Positions 7,629 through 16,467 of a stretch of 64,000 nt of DNA are shown in pieces. The stretch lies in contig NZ_JAACJR010000003.1 of the NCBI RefSeq assembly GCF_009939225.1, positions 558,001-622,000 of the forward strand, read 5' to 3'. The translations under genes and the position numbers were made by a program. The stretch comes from Sediminibacterium soli. Its GTDB lineage: Bacteria > Bacteroidota > Bacteroidia > Chitinophagales > Chitinophagaceae. The notes below the pieces were generated by a model, which was not told where the DNA came from, did not search any database, and was given only the letters and a program-made list of their open reading frames with translations. How positions within the stretch are numbered: the first letter of the stretch is position 1; each line of letters starts with the position of its first letter.

Positions 7629-8635
7629 AGGGAAGGGTTTGGCTGATAAGGCACTTCGTTGCCGCAGTCGGCTCCTTTTTCCACGGTGCTTATGTTCTGC
7701 AAGGTAATGGTTGCGATCTGTTCAAAAGCTTCGTTGGTAAAGAATCCCTGGTGGGCAGTAACGAGTACATTCGGAAAACTCATCAGCCGGGCGATGATGT
7801 CGTCTTCGATAATGCTTTCCGAAAGGTCCCGGAAAAAAAGATTTTCTTCCTGTTCATATACATCCATCCCCAGGTAACCCAGCTGTCCTGTTTTCAATGC
7901 GTCTATGGCATCTTTGGTATCGATTACCGCGCCGCGGCTGGTATTGATCAGCATCACGCCTTTTTTCATCCGCGAAAACGATTCTTTGTTGATCAGGTGC
8001 CTGGTGTCGGGTGTCAGCGGGCAGTGCAGTGATAGGATATCCGATCTTTGGAAGAGCGTATCGAGTGACGTGTATTCAACGCCCCTGTCGGCCAGTTTCG
8101 GCGATGGAAAGCTGTCGTACGCAATTACCCTGCAGCCGAACCCGAGCATGATGGCGCAGAATGCAGCGCCGATCTGTCCCGTGCCGATTACACCCACGGT
8201 TTTCTGCCAGAGGTCAAAGCCGATCAGTTTCTCGAGCGAGAAATTGTTTTCACGCACCCGGTTATAGGCCTTATGGGTTTTCCGGTTCAGGGTAAGGGCC
8301 AGGGCTACGGCATGCTCGGCTATGGCATGTGGCGAATAGGCCGGAACACGCACCACTCGTATGCCTGTTTCCCGCGCGGCAGCCAGGTCAATATTGTTGA
8401 ATCCCGCGCAACGCAGGGCAACGAGCCGTACGCCTTTCCGGGAGAGAATGGAAAGCGTTGCCCTGGTCAGCTGGTCGTTCACGAACACACAAACCGCATC
8501 GAAACCCTCGGCAAGCGGCGCCGTATCGGGGTTCAGCTGTGCTTCGTAAAAACAGAGTGTATGGTTGAACGAAGCGTTGTAACGTTCAAAAAAATATCTG
8601 TCGTAGCTCTTGGTGCTGAAAAATGCAATTTTCAT
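7625..8635 (-). CDS. D-2-hydroxyacid dehydrogenase (D-lactate dehydrogenase-like)
   Basis: 336 residues. The NAD-binding motif VGVIGTGQIGAAF lies near residue 150. The catalytic Arg is in NTSRGAVIDT, a Glu follows, and the acid-base His is in VLVTAHQGFFTNEAF near residue 300. The N-terminal MKIAFFSTKSYDRYFFERYN is the usual opening of the fermentative D-LDH (LdhA) subgroup, which reduces pyruvate to D-lactate with NADH in the cytoplasm; activity on related 2-keto acids is possible. It heads the leftward string through TfoX, DUF2809-like, YjbR and WYL genes. A TATTTTTA element resembling the -7 consensus lies just before the start on the minus strand. Confidence 0.88.
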   Translation of the reverse strand: MKIAFFSTKSYDRYFFERYNASFNHTLCFYEAQLNPDTAPLAEGFDAVCVFVNDQLTRATLSILSRKGVRLVALRCAGFNNIDLAAARETGIRVVRVPAYSPHAIAEHAVALALTLNRKTHKAYNRVRENNFSLEKLIGFDLWQKTVGVIGTGQIGAAFCAIMLGFGCRVIAYDSFPSPKLADRGVEYTSLDTLFQRSDILSLHCPLTPDTRHLINKESFSRMKKGVMLINTSRGAVIDTKDAIDALKTGQLGYLGMDVYEQEENLFFRDLSESIIEDDIIARLMSFPNVLVTAHQGFFTNEAFEQIATITLQNISTVEKGADCGNEVPYQPNPSL

Positions 8636-8730
8636 GGTATAGTGGTTGCCTCACTAAAAATACACATAATGGCAGTGGATGGGAAAGGGCAGGGACGGCC
8701 GGCAACCCGAACCGGTGAATATAGCCGGTG

Positions 8731-9411
8731 TTATTTGTAATCGAGGATCGATATCCGCTGTTCGCAGAATTCCATTTCCGCGGTATCGTTGCTGCTGACC
8801 ACGATCAGTTTGTGCCGGCAATAGGTTTTTATCAGCCTGTGGTAAAGCGCGTAGCCTGCGGCGTCGAGGTTGGTACAGGGCTCGTCGAGCAGCAATACGG
8901 GTGTATCCGAGAAAACGGCCTGCGCCAGTTTTACCCGCTGTTTCATGCCGCTGCTGTAATAGCGTATCTGTTTGTCGGCGGCTTTGCCCAGTTCAACCAG
9001 ATCGAGCATTTCATCAACCGATAAGGAAGCCACCAGCGGCTTGAAATGATGGTGGAAGCGGAGCAGTTCTCTTGCCGTCATTTCTTCAATCAGTTCCAGG
9101 TAAGGTGCCGCAAGTGCCATGCTGAGGTATACCTGCTCGCTGTCTATGCCGGTTGAAACACCGCGCTGCTGCTGTGCATAGCTGATGCTTCCTTCGTTCA
9201 GCAGCAGGCTGCCTGCAATGGCCTGCAGCAGGGTGCTTTTGCCGCTTCCGTTCGGACCGGTGATGGCGTAGGAGGTACCGGGTATAAAACGGTAATCCAC
9301 CCGGCGGAATATCCAGTCGCGGTTGAACCGCTTGCCGGCATCTGCCAGGGTAATCGTCAGTTCTTTTTCGTTTGTCGGGGCAGGAATGGTATGAAGATCG
9401 GGTGCGCTCAT
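8731..9411 (-). CDS. ABC transporter ATP-binding protein (orphan)
   Basis: 226 residues with all ABC motifs: Walker A GPNGSGKSTL (about 53-62), signature YYSSGMKQRVKLAQA, Walker B VLLLDEPCTNLD, and a late switch-loop VVSSND with Asn where the usual His stands. No permease gene is adjacent; the partner must be encoded elsewhere or be absent. It lies 18 nt downstream of lpxA in the same direction, so it is probably co-transcribed with the lipid A genes and might act on an envelope substrate, but this is inference from position only. The second residue of the switch (SSND rather than xSHx) suggests altered hydrolysis control. Confidence 0.85.
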   Translation of the reverse strand: MSAPDLHTIPAPTNEKELTITLADAGKRFNRDWIFRRVDYRFIPGTSYAITGPNGSGKSTLLQAIAGSLLLNEGSISYAQQQRGVSTGIDSEQVYLSMALAAPYLELIEEMTARELLRFHHHFKPLVASLSVDEMLDLVELGKAADKQIRYYSSGMKQRVKLAQAVFSDTPVLLLDEPCTNLDAAGYALYHRLIKTYCRHKLIVVSSNDTAEMEFCEQRISILDYK

Positions 9412-9429
9412 GAAGGTCTTGGCTGGTGA

Positions 9430-10227
9430 TTAATCCTCTTCCATGGCGCCTTTTACGTATTTTTTGATGATGCCCCTGCCGCTTTCGCGTATAAAGGTCA
9501 CGATCTCATCACGTTCGTCGCTTGCGGTCACTTCTTCTTCAATAAATTCAAGTGCCTGCGTTGTATTCAGTCCTTTGTTAAAGATCACTCGGTAGATATC
9601 GAGGATATGGTTGATCTTTTCGAGTTCAAATCCCCTTCTTTTCAGACCGATGCTGTTAACACCGCCATAGCTGAGCGGGTTGCGGACCGCTTTGATAAAA
9701 GGCGGTACATCCTTACTCACCAGGCTGCCTCCGGCAATATAGGCATGCTGGCCTATGTTCACGAACTGGTGCACGGCGCTTACGCCGGCTATCCAGGCCC
9801 AGTCGCCCATGGTTACATGACCGGCCAGCTGTACGCTGTTGCTCAGTACGCAGTTGTCGCCGATGATACAGTCGTGAGCGATATGGCTGTAGGCCATGAT
9901 CATGCAGTTGCTGCCCACTTTTGTTTTGAGCCTGTCGCTGGTGCCGCGGTTGATGGTCACGAACTCGCGGATGGTGGTGTTGTCGCCGATCTCCACCGTT
10001 GTTTTTTCCCCATTGAATTTCAGGTCCTGCGGAATGGCGCCAAGCACGGCTCCGGGAAACACGCGGCTGTTCTTGCCAATGCGTGTGCCGTCCATGATCG
10101 TTACATTGCTGCTGATCCAGGTTCCTTCGCCTATCTGAACATCGCCGTGTATCACGGTAAACGGATCGATCTTGACATTGGGTGCAATGCGCGCATTGGG
10201 ATCGATATAGGTGTATGGATGGGTCAT
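9430..10227 (-). CDS. lpxA: Acyl-ACP--UDP-N-acetylglucosamine O-acyltransferase LpxA
   Basis: 265 residues. The N-terminal part shows the left-handed beta-helix hexapeptides (IDPNARIAPNVKIDPFTVIHGDVQIGEG and onward), the catalytic His region MAYSHIAHDCIIGDNC (about 122-137), and the C-terminal helical domain with GLKRRGFELEKI. It transfers a hydroxyacyl chain from ACP to the 3-OH of UDP-GlcNAc, the first step of lipid A synthesis in the cytoplasm. It follows lpxC-fabZ by 40 nt, the conserved Bacteroidota order. Length is as expected. Confidence 0.97.
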   Translation of the reverse strand: MTHPYTYIDPNARIAPNVKIDPFTVIHGDVQIGEGTWISSNVTIMDGTRIGKNSRVFPGAVLGAIPQDLKFNGEKTTVEIGDNTTIREFVTINRGTSDRLKTKVGSNCMIMAYSHIAHDCIIGDNCVLSNSVQLAGHVTMGDWAWIAGVSAVHQFVNIGQHAYIAGGSLVSKDVPPFIKAVRNPLSYGGVNSIGLKRRGFELEKINHILDIYRVIFNKGLNTTQALEFIEEEVTASDERDEIVTFIRESGRGIIKKYVKGAMEED

Positions 10228-10267
10228 GAAAATCGAAAATTAGTTATCAAAGGTCAATGGATCGTTG

Positions 10268-11683
10268 TTATTTGGCGGTCTGTCTTTTCACTATCTGCGC
10301 CACCAGGTCGGCTTCGGTGGCCACTTTACCGCCTACATATACCGTGCCCCTCATTTCGCAGATGCCGCGGCGGATCGGCCCGGTAAACTCCATTTTCAGC
10401 ACCATGGTATCGCCGGGCTTTACCATCTGTTTGAATTTACAGTTGTCGATCTTGAGAAAATAGGTGTCGTACTGTCCTTCGGGCATCGAATTGATGCAGA
10501 GAATGCCGCCGGTCTGCGCCAGCGCTTCTATCTGCAATACACCGGGCATTACCGGATTGCCGGGAAAATGCCCGGGGAAGAACCATTCATTATAGGTTAC
10601 GTTCTTGATGCCCACGATATAGGAATCCGTGAGTTCAATGATCTTGTCAACCAGCAGAAAAGGATGGCGGTGCGGTAATGTTTTCTCTATTTTCTCGAGC
10701 GAGTATACCGGCGGCATGGAAGGATCATAAATGGGCACATCCTTTACATGGCGGTTTTTTTTGATATACTGTTTGATTTTTTTCGCAAATTCCACATTGG
10801 TGCTGTGACCCGGGCGGTTGGCAATGATGCGTGCTTTGATGGGATACCCGATCAGCGCCAGGTCGCCAACCACATCCAGCAGTTTGTGGCGGGCGGGCTC
10901 ATTGGGGAAACGGAGCTCCAGGTTGTTGAGGTACCCCTCGCTTTTGACTTCGATCCTGTCGCGTTTGAATACTTTGGCAAGACGCGACATTTCCGAATCG
11001 GTGACCGCTTTGTCAACCACCACGATCGCGTTGTTGATATCACCGCCTTTGATCAGGTCGTTGTCGAGCAGCATCTCCAGCTCATGCAGAAAACAGAAGG
11101 TGCGGCAGGGCGCGATCTCTGTTTTAAAATCCTTGATGGTTTTCAGACCGGCATGCTGGGTTCCCAGTACCGGGCTGTTGAAATCGATAAGGGTGGTGAT
11201 CTGGTAGTCGATAGAAGGCAGCGCCACCATTTCCACCCGTTTCACTTCATCGTAATGATAGATGTTCTCATCAATGCTGTACCAGGCTTTTGCCGCATCC
11301 TGTTCCACTACGCCGGATTCTTCTATCAGGCTGATAAAAGGTGCGGAGCTGCCGTCCATGATGGGTATTTCCGGGCCGTTCAGTTCTATCAGCACATTGT
11401 CTACGCCCATTCCCACCAGTGCCGCCAGCACATGTTCCACCGTGCTTACCTTGGCATCGCCCAGCTGCAGCGTGGTACCGCGGCTGGTATCGGTTACCAG
11501 GTCGCAATCGGCCTTGATAACGGGCTGATTGGGCAGATCCACGCGCTGGAACTGGATGCCAAACCCCGGATTGGCCGGGCGAAGGGTCATATCAACCAGT
11601 ATACCTGTGTGTAAACCTGTACCGCTGATGCTGATGGGACTGTTAAGCGTATGTTGTTTGTCGGGATTGAAATTCGTGTCCAT
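10268..11683 (-). CDS. lpxC-fabZ: Bifunctional UDP-3-O-acyl-N-acetylglucosamine deacetylase / 3-hydroxyacyl-ACP dehydratase
   Basis: 471 residues, a fusion. Residues about 1-310 are LpxC: GTGLHTG at the start, zinc ligands in STVEHVLAAL (His near 79) and around HKLLDVVGDL, and the RPGHSTNVEFAK motif. Residues about 325-471 are FabZ: HRHPFLLVDKI and then the hot-dog helix with GHFPGNPVMPGVLQIEALAQ. LpxC commits UDP-acyl-GlcNAc to lipid A; FabZ dehydrates 3-hydroxyacyl-ACP, competing for the same acyl pool. The fusion is characteristic of Bacteroidota. A TATTTTTG element on the minus strand at 11740-11733 gives this gene its own promoter even though lpxD is upstream in the same direction. Confidence 0.97.
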   Translation of the reverse strand: MDTNFNPDKQHTLNSPISISGTGLHTGILVDMTLRPANPGFGIQFQRVDLPNQPVIKADCDLVTDTSRGTTLQLGDAKVSTVEHVLAALVGMGVDNVLIELNGPEIPIMDGSSAPFISLIEESGVVEQDAAKAWYSIDENIYHYDEVKRVEMVALPSIDYQITTLIDFNSPVLGTQHAGLKTIKDFKTEIAPCRTFCFLHELEMLLDNDLIKGGDINNAIVVVDKAVTDSEMSRLAKVFKRDRIEVKSEGYLNNLELRFPNEPARHKLLDVVGDLALIGYPIKARIIANRPGHSTNVEFAKKIKQYIKKNRHVKDVPIYDPSMPPVYSLEKIEKTLPHRHPFLLVDKIIELTDSYIVGIKNVTYNEWFFPGHFPGNPVMPGVLQIEALAQTGGILCINSMPEGQYDTYFLKIDNCKFKQMVKPGDTMVLKMEFTGPIRRGICEMRGTVYVGGKVATEADLVAQIVKRQTAK

Positions 11684-11732
11684 TCTCTGAATTTAATGAG
11701 CATGCCTGCTGTCGTCCGGCGATTCTATCCGG

Positions 11733-11740
11733 CAAAAATA
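11733..11740 (-). promoter_or_regulatory. -7 element (TATTTTTG) for lpxC-fabZ
   Basis: Reads CAAAAATA on the plus strand. It sits about 50 nt upstream of the lpxC-fabZ start. No TTTG at 19 nt spacing. Confidence 0.5.
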
Positions 11741-11846
11741 AGATTTCGTGCAGTTATATAGCGTTTTATTGCCATTGAAACGGCCGTATGCAGCCATTAC
11801 TGCCTTACCGGCTGCCGCCGGTAACTAAAATACAGTCGATTGGTTA

Positions 11847-12899
11847 TCAGGATGATAACCGGCTATTGAGTAATTCTGCCAGTTGTTTTTCCAGTTCCTG
11901 CACCCTTTTTTCCAGTTCGGGAAGATTGCGGGCAATGGCCTGTGTACGCAGGGAAACAGTGGCTTCCTGCGCGGGAGAACCGGCAAAGGATTTATGGGTT
12001 TCGCGGATGGTTTTGGATATCCCGCTTTTTGCGGCAACCCGGGTACCGTCGGCAATATGAATATGACCTACAATGCCTACCTGTCCGCCCACCATCACCT
12101 GTTTCCCGATCTTGGTGCTGCCGCTGATGCCGGTCTGGGCAGCGATCACGGTATCGCAACCGATCTCCACGTTATGGGCGATCTGGATCAGGTTATCCAG
12201 TTTTACACCGGCGCGTATCACCGTTGAGCCCATCGTGGCCCGGTCAATGGTGGTATTGGCCCCTATCTCCACGCCGTCTTCTATCACCACATTGCCTATC
12301 TGCGGTACTTTCTGGTAACTGCCGTCGGCTTTTGGTGCAAAGCCAAAACCGTCACTGCCAATTACTGCGCCGGCATGTATGGTCACCTGTTTGCCGATCA
12401 CACAGTCCTGGTACACTTTTACCCCGGCATGCAACAGGGTATTGTCGGCAACGGTTACATTATTGCCGATGACAACGCCGGGAAAAATCTTTACATTATT
12501 GCCGATCCGCGTCTGTTCGCCCACATAGGCAAATGCGCCGATAAACACATTCTCCCCGATGGTGGCGGTGGAAGCGACATAACTCGGCTGCTGTATGCCG
12601 CTCAGCTGCTGGGTCTGCAGCTCCTGGTACCGGGTTAACAGGGTGGCAAAGGCAGTATAGGCATCCGCCACGCGGATAAGGGTTGCTTTGACAGCCTGCT
12701 TCAAAACCAGGTTTTCGTTGATGATGATAACCGATGCGCCGCTTGTATACAGGTATTCTTCGTATTTGGGATTGGCCAGAAAGGAGATCTGCCCCGGTTG
12801 CGCCTCTTCTATCTTGCCAAAACTGGCAACTGCGCCGGTTGGGTCGCCTTCGATCTTCCCGTTGATCATCATCGCTATTTGTGCGGCGGTAAACTGCAT
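11847..12899 (-). CDS. lpxD: UDP-3-O-(3-hydroxyacyl)glucosamine N-acyltransferase LpxD
   Basis: 350 residues. The N-terminal LpxD domain (about 1-100) contains [25 protein letters not shown]; then comes a hexapeptide-repeat beta-helix with catalytic-site segment [26 protein letters not shown] (His near 240) and a C-terminal helix ([16 protein letters not shown]) that forms a coiled coil. It N-acylates UDP-3-acyl-GlcN, the third lipid A step. A hairpin (GGTTATC-AGGAT-GATAACC, 11842-11860) overlaps its stop. It lies upstream of lpxC-fabZ and downstream of an HD-domain gene, all leftward. Confidence 0.96.
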   Translation of the reverse strand: MQFTAAQIAMMINGKIEGDPTGAVASFGKIEEAQPGQISFLANPKYEEYLYTSGASVIIINENLVLKQAVKATLIRVADAYTAFATLLTRYQELQTQQLSGIQQPSYVASTATIGENVFIGAFAYVGEQTRIGNNVKIFPGVVIGNNVTVADNTLLHAGVKVYQDCVIGKQVTIHAGAVIGSDGFGFAPKADGSYQKVPQIGNVVIEDGVEIGANTTIDRATMGSTVIRAGVKLDNLIQIAHNVEIGCDTVIAAQTGISGSTKIGKQVMVGGQVGIVGHIHIADGTRVAAKSGISKTIRETHKSFAGSPAQEATVSLRTQAIARNLPELEKRVQELEKQLAELLNSRLSS

Positions 12900-12954
12900 T
12901 GGCTGGATGGTTTGTATTTGGGAATCTGTTTGTGTTTGCCCGTACCGGGCCAGG

Positions 12955-14169
12955 TCATGTCAGCAGACAAATGTAGAATTTTTTAACCTGTGCCGAAAGA
13001 TTTTGATCGATGAGCGCGTTCTCGATACCGGCTATGTCTTTTACGCTGCCGTCGCGGAACAGTATGTTTATGCTTTCGTCCTTTGTTTTATAAAGTGTAT
13101 TGGTGGCCTCACCGGTAAAACAGAAATAATGCACCTCTTTTGCGCTGACGCCGAATTTTTCCATCGCTTCTTTTCTATACTTCTCCAAAGCGGCATCGGG
13201 AAAGGGTTCCGACTGCAGCCTTGCTTTATACAGGCGCCGCTGCAGAAAACGGTTGCATAGCAGCGACAATATCTTGTCCGGGTGCCGGGTCCAGTGCTTT
13301 ACGGCGTGCATCACATCATGATCGTCTATCGAACAGAATTTCTCCAGTACCGCTTCGTTCATATGGCCGTCAAAATCGCCGAGGAAAAAATCGAGCCCGG
13401 TAAGGGTAACCAGGTGTTTATCCTGTGCGCTGTGGATTTCACGCACCCTTTCGAGTATTTTCACCAGCATGCGTTCGGCAGCGAGCACGGTTTTGTGGAG
13501 GTACACCTGCCAGTACATCTGTCTTCGCGCCACAAGGAATTTCTCAACGCTGTAAATGCCTTTTTCTTCCACCATCAGCTCGCCGTTGTGCACCACCAGC
13601 ATTTTCAGGATACGGTCGTAACCGATTACCCCTTCCGATACGCCGGAAAAAAAACTGTCGCGGCTCAGGTAGTCCATCCTGTCCACATCCAGCTGCCCGC
13701 TGATCAGCTGGTGAAGAAAGGGTTTGTGGTACTCGTTGGTGAAGATCCGTATGGCCAGGTCGAGCTGGCCGTTGAGGTCGTTGTTCAGTTTACGCATCAG
13801 CTGCAGCGATAACTGCTCGTGGTGAACGCCTTCCACCAATACTTCTTCCAGCGCATGCGAAAAAGGACCGTGGCCGATATCGTGCAGCAGTATGCCGGCT
13901 TTTACGGCGGTTTCTTCCTCCTGGGTGATCTCAACACCTTTTCCCCTCAGTTCAGCGATCGCGCAGCCCATCAGGTGGTAGGCACCCAGCGAATGCAGCA
14001 GCCTGGTATGAACGGCGCCGGGATACACCAGCTGCGCCATCGCCATCTGCTGGATGCGGCGCAGCCGCTGGTAATACGGGTGTTCGATGATGGAAAAAAT
14101 GACCGGGTGGCTGACGGTGATAAAACCGTGTACCGGGTCGTTGATGATTTTTCTTTTATTCGGTGCCAT
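12955..14169 (-). CDS. HD-domain metal-dependent phosphohydrolase (dGTPase-like)
   Basis: 404 residues. The HD metal site is visible: a first His in [15 protein letters not shown] (about 56-70), the HD pair in [18 protein letters not shown] (about 92-109), and a distal Asp in [17 protein letters not shown] (about 178-194). The N-terminal [11 protein letters not shown] and [24 protein letters not shown] are typical of SAMHD1/dGTPase-like proteins such as YwfO, which hydrolyse dNTPs; the substrate here is not determined by sequence. It is conserved next to lpxD in Bacteroidota. A TATTTTTG element on the minus strand at 14268-14261 likely starts the HD-lpxD transcript. Confidence 0.88.
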   Translation of the reverse strand: MAPNKRKIINDPVHGFITVSHPVIFSIIEHPYYQRLRRIQQMAMAQLVYPGAVHTRLLHSLGAYHLMGCAIAELRGKGVEITQEEETAVKAGILLHDIGHGPFSHALEEVLVEGVHHEQLSLQLMRKLNNDLNGQLDLAIRIFTNEYHKPFLHQLISGQLDVDRMDYLSRDSFFSGVSEGVIGYDRILKMLVVHNGELMVEEKGIYSVEKFLVARRQMYWQVYLHKTVLAAERMLVKILERVREIHSAQDKHLVTLTGLDFFLGDFDGHMNEAVLEKFCSIDDHDVMHAVKHWTRHPDKILSLLCNRFLQRRLYKARLQSEPFPDAALEKYRKEAMEKFGVSAKEVHYFCFTGEATNTLYKTKDESINILFRDGSVKDIAGIENALIDQNLSAQVKKFYICLLT

Positions 14170-14260
14170 GCTGTTGTTGAGATGTTAAATTGATCCTGTA
14201 CGGCAAGCGGTTGGCTTTTGGCCATTAGCTTTGGTATCCTGCAGGGTCTGGTATGTGCGG

Positions 14261-14268
14261 CAAAAATA
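14261..14268 (-). promoter_or_regulatory. -7 element (TATTTTTG) for the HD-lpxD operon
   Basis: Reads CAAAAATA on the plus strand, about 92 nt upstream of the HD gene start, in the divergent gap with porX. On the other strand TATCTTCG near 14290 is a one-mismatch candidate for porX. Confidence 0.45.
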
Positions 14269-14400
14269 GAAAACAAACCAACCAGGATTTATCTTCGTAA
14301 CCCAAAAGCCGGCAACGGCTGTTAAATTACCGCCTATCGCAGCCAAAGCTACACAGTTCATCTTATTGAATGCCGAACCGGAAAAACTAAACCAGCACCA

Positions 14401-15960
14401 ATGGCCGTAGCTAAGATTTTATGGGTTGACGATGAAATTGAAAGCCTGCAATCGCAGAAGCTGTTTCTCGAACACAAGGGTTATGCAGTGGAAACGCTTA
14501 CCAATGGCTTTGATGCCATCGAGTATGTAAAGGATAACCTGGTTGACGTGATGCTGATCGATGAAAGCATGCCGGGAATTACCGGGCTGGAAACGCTGGC
14601 GCGCATCAAGGAACAGTACAGCCAGCTGCCGGTGATCCTGGTTACCAAGAACGAAACGGAAAACCTGATGGATGAAGCCATCGGCAGCCAGATAGCCGAT
14701 TACCTGATCAAGCCGGTAAACCCCAACCAGGTACTGCTGAGCCTGAAAAAGATCATCGATAACAAGCGCCTGGTGGCGGAAAAAACCACATCGGCCTACC
14801 AGCAGCAGTTCCGGGAACTGTTTATGGCGCTGAACAGCAATCCCGATCACAACGAATGGATGGAGCTGTACAAAAAACTCGTGTACTGGGAACTGGAGAT
14901 GGAGAAAAGCGACAGCCCCGAAATGCGGGAGGTTTTCCAGACGCAGAAGCAGGAGGCCAACACCGAATTCTGCAAATATATTTCCAGAAACTATGCTTCC
15001 TGGGTCGATCCCAAGGCCGCAGATGCACCCATCATGAGTCACCAGCTGTTCCGCTTCAAGGTATTGCCGCATGTGGAAAAAGGCATACCTGTTTTCTTTC
15101 TGCTGATCGATAACCTGCGCTACGACCAGTGGAAGGCGATACAACCCATTTTTGCCGAAAGCTTCCGCATACAGGAGGAGGAGACGTTTTATTCCATCCT
15201 TCCCACCGCCACCCAGTACTGCCGCAATGCCATTTTTGCGGGATTGATGCCGGTTGACATCGAAAAACAGTTTCCGCAGCAGTGGAAGAACGACGACGAG
15301 GAGGGAGGCAAGAACCTGTACGAAGAAGATTTTTTCCGCGCACAGCTGAAACGGTTGCGTAAGGAAGACACCCGTTTCAGTTACAACAAGATCCTCCATC
15401 ACAACGACGGGCAGCAGCTGGTTGCCAACGTACACAATCTTTTGCAGAACGATCTTAACATCATTGTATACAATTTTGTGGATATGCTCAGTCATGCCCG
15501 CACCGAGATGGAAGTGCTGAAAGAGCTGGCCAGCGACGAAACCAGCTACCGCTCGCTTACCAAAAGCTGGTTTGAGCACAGTCCCCTGCACCAGGCACTG
15601 AAAAAGATCGCCGAGAAAAAAGTGAAAGTGATACTGGCCACCGACCATGGCAGTGTCAGGGTAAATACGCCGCGTAAGGTAATCGGCGACAAACAAACCA
15701 CCACCAATCTTCGATACAAGCACGGCCGGAACCTCAATTTCGATCCGAAAGAGGTGCTGGCGTTCAAGGACCCCAAGGAGGCCGGGCTGCCCGTACCCAA
15801 TGTGAACTCCTCGTTTATTTTTGCCAAAGACGATGACTTTCTCTGCTACCCGAACAACTATAACCACTATGTTAACTACTACCGCAACACCTTCCAGCAC
15901 GGAGGCATCAGCCTGGAGGAAATGATTGTGCCGATCATTAAGATGGTATCGAAGGGGTAG
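14401..15960 (+). CDS. porX: PorX-type two-component response regulator with PglZ effector domain
   Basis: 519 residues. An N-terminal CheY-like receiver (about 1-125) has the acidic pair DDE at 10-12, phosphoacceptor Asp54 in VMLIDESMPG, and the Lys in DYLIKPVNPNQ. A helical linker follows, then a PglZ domain of the alkaline-phosphatase fold: LLIDNLRYDQW (about 236-246), YNFVDMLSHAR, and LATDHGSVRVNTPRKVIGD. In Porphyromonas and Flavobacterium, PorX governs T9SS genes and has phosphodiesterase activity on oligonucleotides; the cognate kinase PorY is not in this window. A T9SS cargo gene is at the right end of the window. The downstream gap holds an inverted repeat at 15979-16039. Confidence 0.95.
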   Translation: MAVAKILWVDDEIESLQSQKLFLEHKGYAVETLTNGFDAIEYVKDNLVDVMLIDESMPGITGLETLARIKEQYSQLPVILVTKNETENLMDEAIGSQIADYLIKPVNPNQVLLSLKKIIDNKRLVAEKTTSAYQQQFRELFMALNSNPDHNEWMELYKKLVYWELEMEKSDSPEMREVFQTQKQEANTEFCKYISRNYASWVDPKAADAPIMSHQLFRFKVLPHVEKGIPVFFLLIDNLRYDQWKAIQPIFAESFRIQEEETFYSILPTATQYCRNAIFAGLMPVDIEKQFPQQWKNDDEEGGKNLYEEDFFRAQLKRLRKEDTRFSYNKILHHNDGQQLVANVHNLLQNDLNIIVYNFVDMLSHARTEMEVLKELASDETSYRSLTKSWFEHSPLHQALKKIAEKKVKVILATDHGSVRVNTPRKVIGDKQTTTNLRYKHGRNLNFDPKEVLAFKDPKEAGLPVPNVNSSFIFAKDDDFLCYPNNYNHYVNYYRNTFQHGGISLEEMIVPIIKMVSKG

Positions 15961-15978
15961 GGTTGGTTGAAAACTTGC

Positions 15979-16039
15979 GTTATATGGCTGTATGGTTGAA
16001 CCGCCCGATTGTGCGCCGCTAACCGTATAGCCATATAAC
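15979..16039. repeat. Inverted repeat downstream of porX
   Basis: The left arm is GTTATATGGCTGTATGGTT (15979-15997) and the right arm (16021-16039) is its reverse complement with two mismatches; the spacer is 23 nt. It is followed directly by AACAATGCAGCCAT, also present in the spacer of the 4725-4870 repeat. It may serve as a terminator for porX, but there is no T-run. Confidence 0.65.
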
Positions 16040-16106
16040 AATGCAGCCATTTCCCCAACTTCTCCCCCTGTGGATAACTGCCCGTCCCCATCCACCCGGG
16101 CGGCTT

Positions 16107-16114
16107 TATTTTTG
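16107..16114 (+). promoter_or_regulatory. -7 element (TATTTTTG)
   Basis: Twenty-five nt before the ATG of the small conserved gene at 16140. Confidence 0.5.
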
Positions 16115-16139
16115 TAAGGATTAATGTCAATTGTGCGTT

Positions 16140-16412
16140 ATGAAGTATACACAGACTACACTCGATAAGTTGGGCAATATCCTGGGCGAATCCGATTACA
16201 CCGTACGGTATGAAAGAGGCACTTTCCAGAGCGGCTGGTGCCTGCTGGAAGCAAGACGTGTGGTGGTGCTGAATAAATTTCTCAGTGTGGAAGGACGGAT
16301 CAATACGCTGCTGGAAATTATTCCGCAGCTCAGCATCGATTTCGACCGGCTTACGCTGGAATCGCAGAAGCTGTACGAGGAGGTGATCAAAAAAACGGCT
16401 ACCGAGGCCTGA
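16140..16412 (+). CDS. Conserved small protein of unknown function
   Basis: 90 residues from ATG 16140; an in-frame start three codons earlier (TTG) is less likely. I recognise no named domain. The first half is beta-rich (ILGESDYTVRYERGTFQSGWCLLEARRVVVLNKFL), the second half predicted helical (VEGRINTLLEIIPQLSIDFDRLTLESQKLYEEVIKK). The codon use matches neighbours and a TATTTTTG element lies 25 nt upstream, so it is very likely a real gene, probably conserved in Bacteroidota. It precedes the PhnP-like hydrolase by 55 nt, but that gene has its own promoter element. Confidence 0.75.
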   Translation: MKYTQTTLDKLGNILGESDYTVRYERGTFQSGWCLLEARRVVVLNKFLSVEGRINTLLEIIPQLSIDFDRLTLESQKLYEEVIKKTATEA

Positions 16413-16455
16413 TACACTTGCGGCAAATACCTGTTCCGCGGTTACGGAATTGATT

Positions 16456-16463
16456 TAGATTTG
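16456..16463 (+). promoter_or_regulatory. -7 element (TAGATTTG)
   Basis: Ends 4 nt before the GTG start of the PhnP-like gene at 16468, the same spacing as at tsaE, suggesting a leaderless transcript. Confidence 0.45.
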
Positions 16464-16467
16464 AATC

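Noticed and set aside
10748..11614. 288-codon open frame antisense to lpxC-fabZ
   Set aside because: The opposite strand encodes a well conserved essential fusion; the frame has no family features.
14419..16095. 558-codon open frame antisense to porX
   Set aside because: It mirrors the porX codon pattern on the opposite strand, has no recognisable domain and starts in the intergenic repeat; a shadow of a GC-rich gene.
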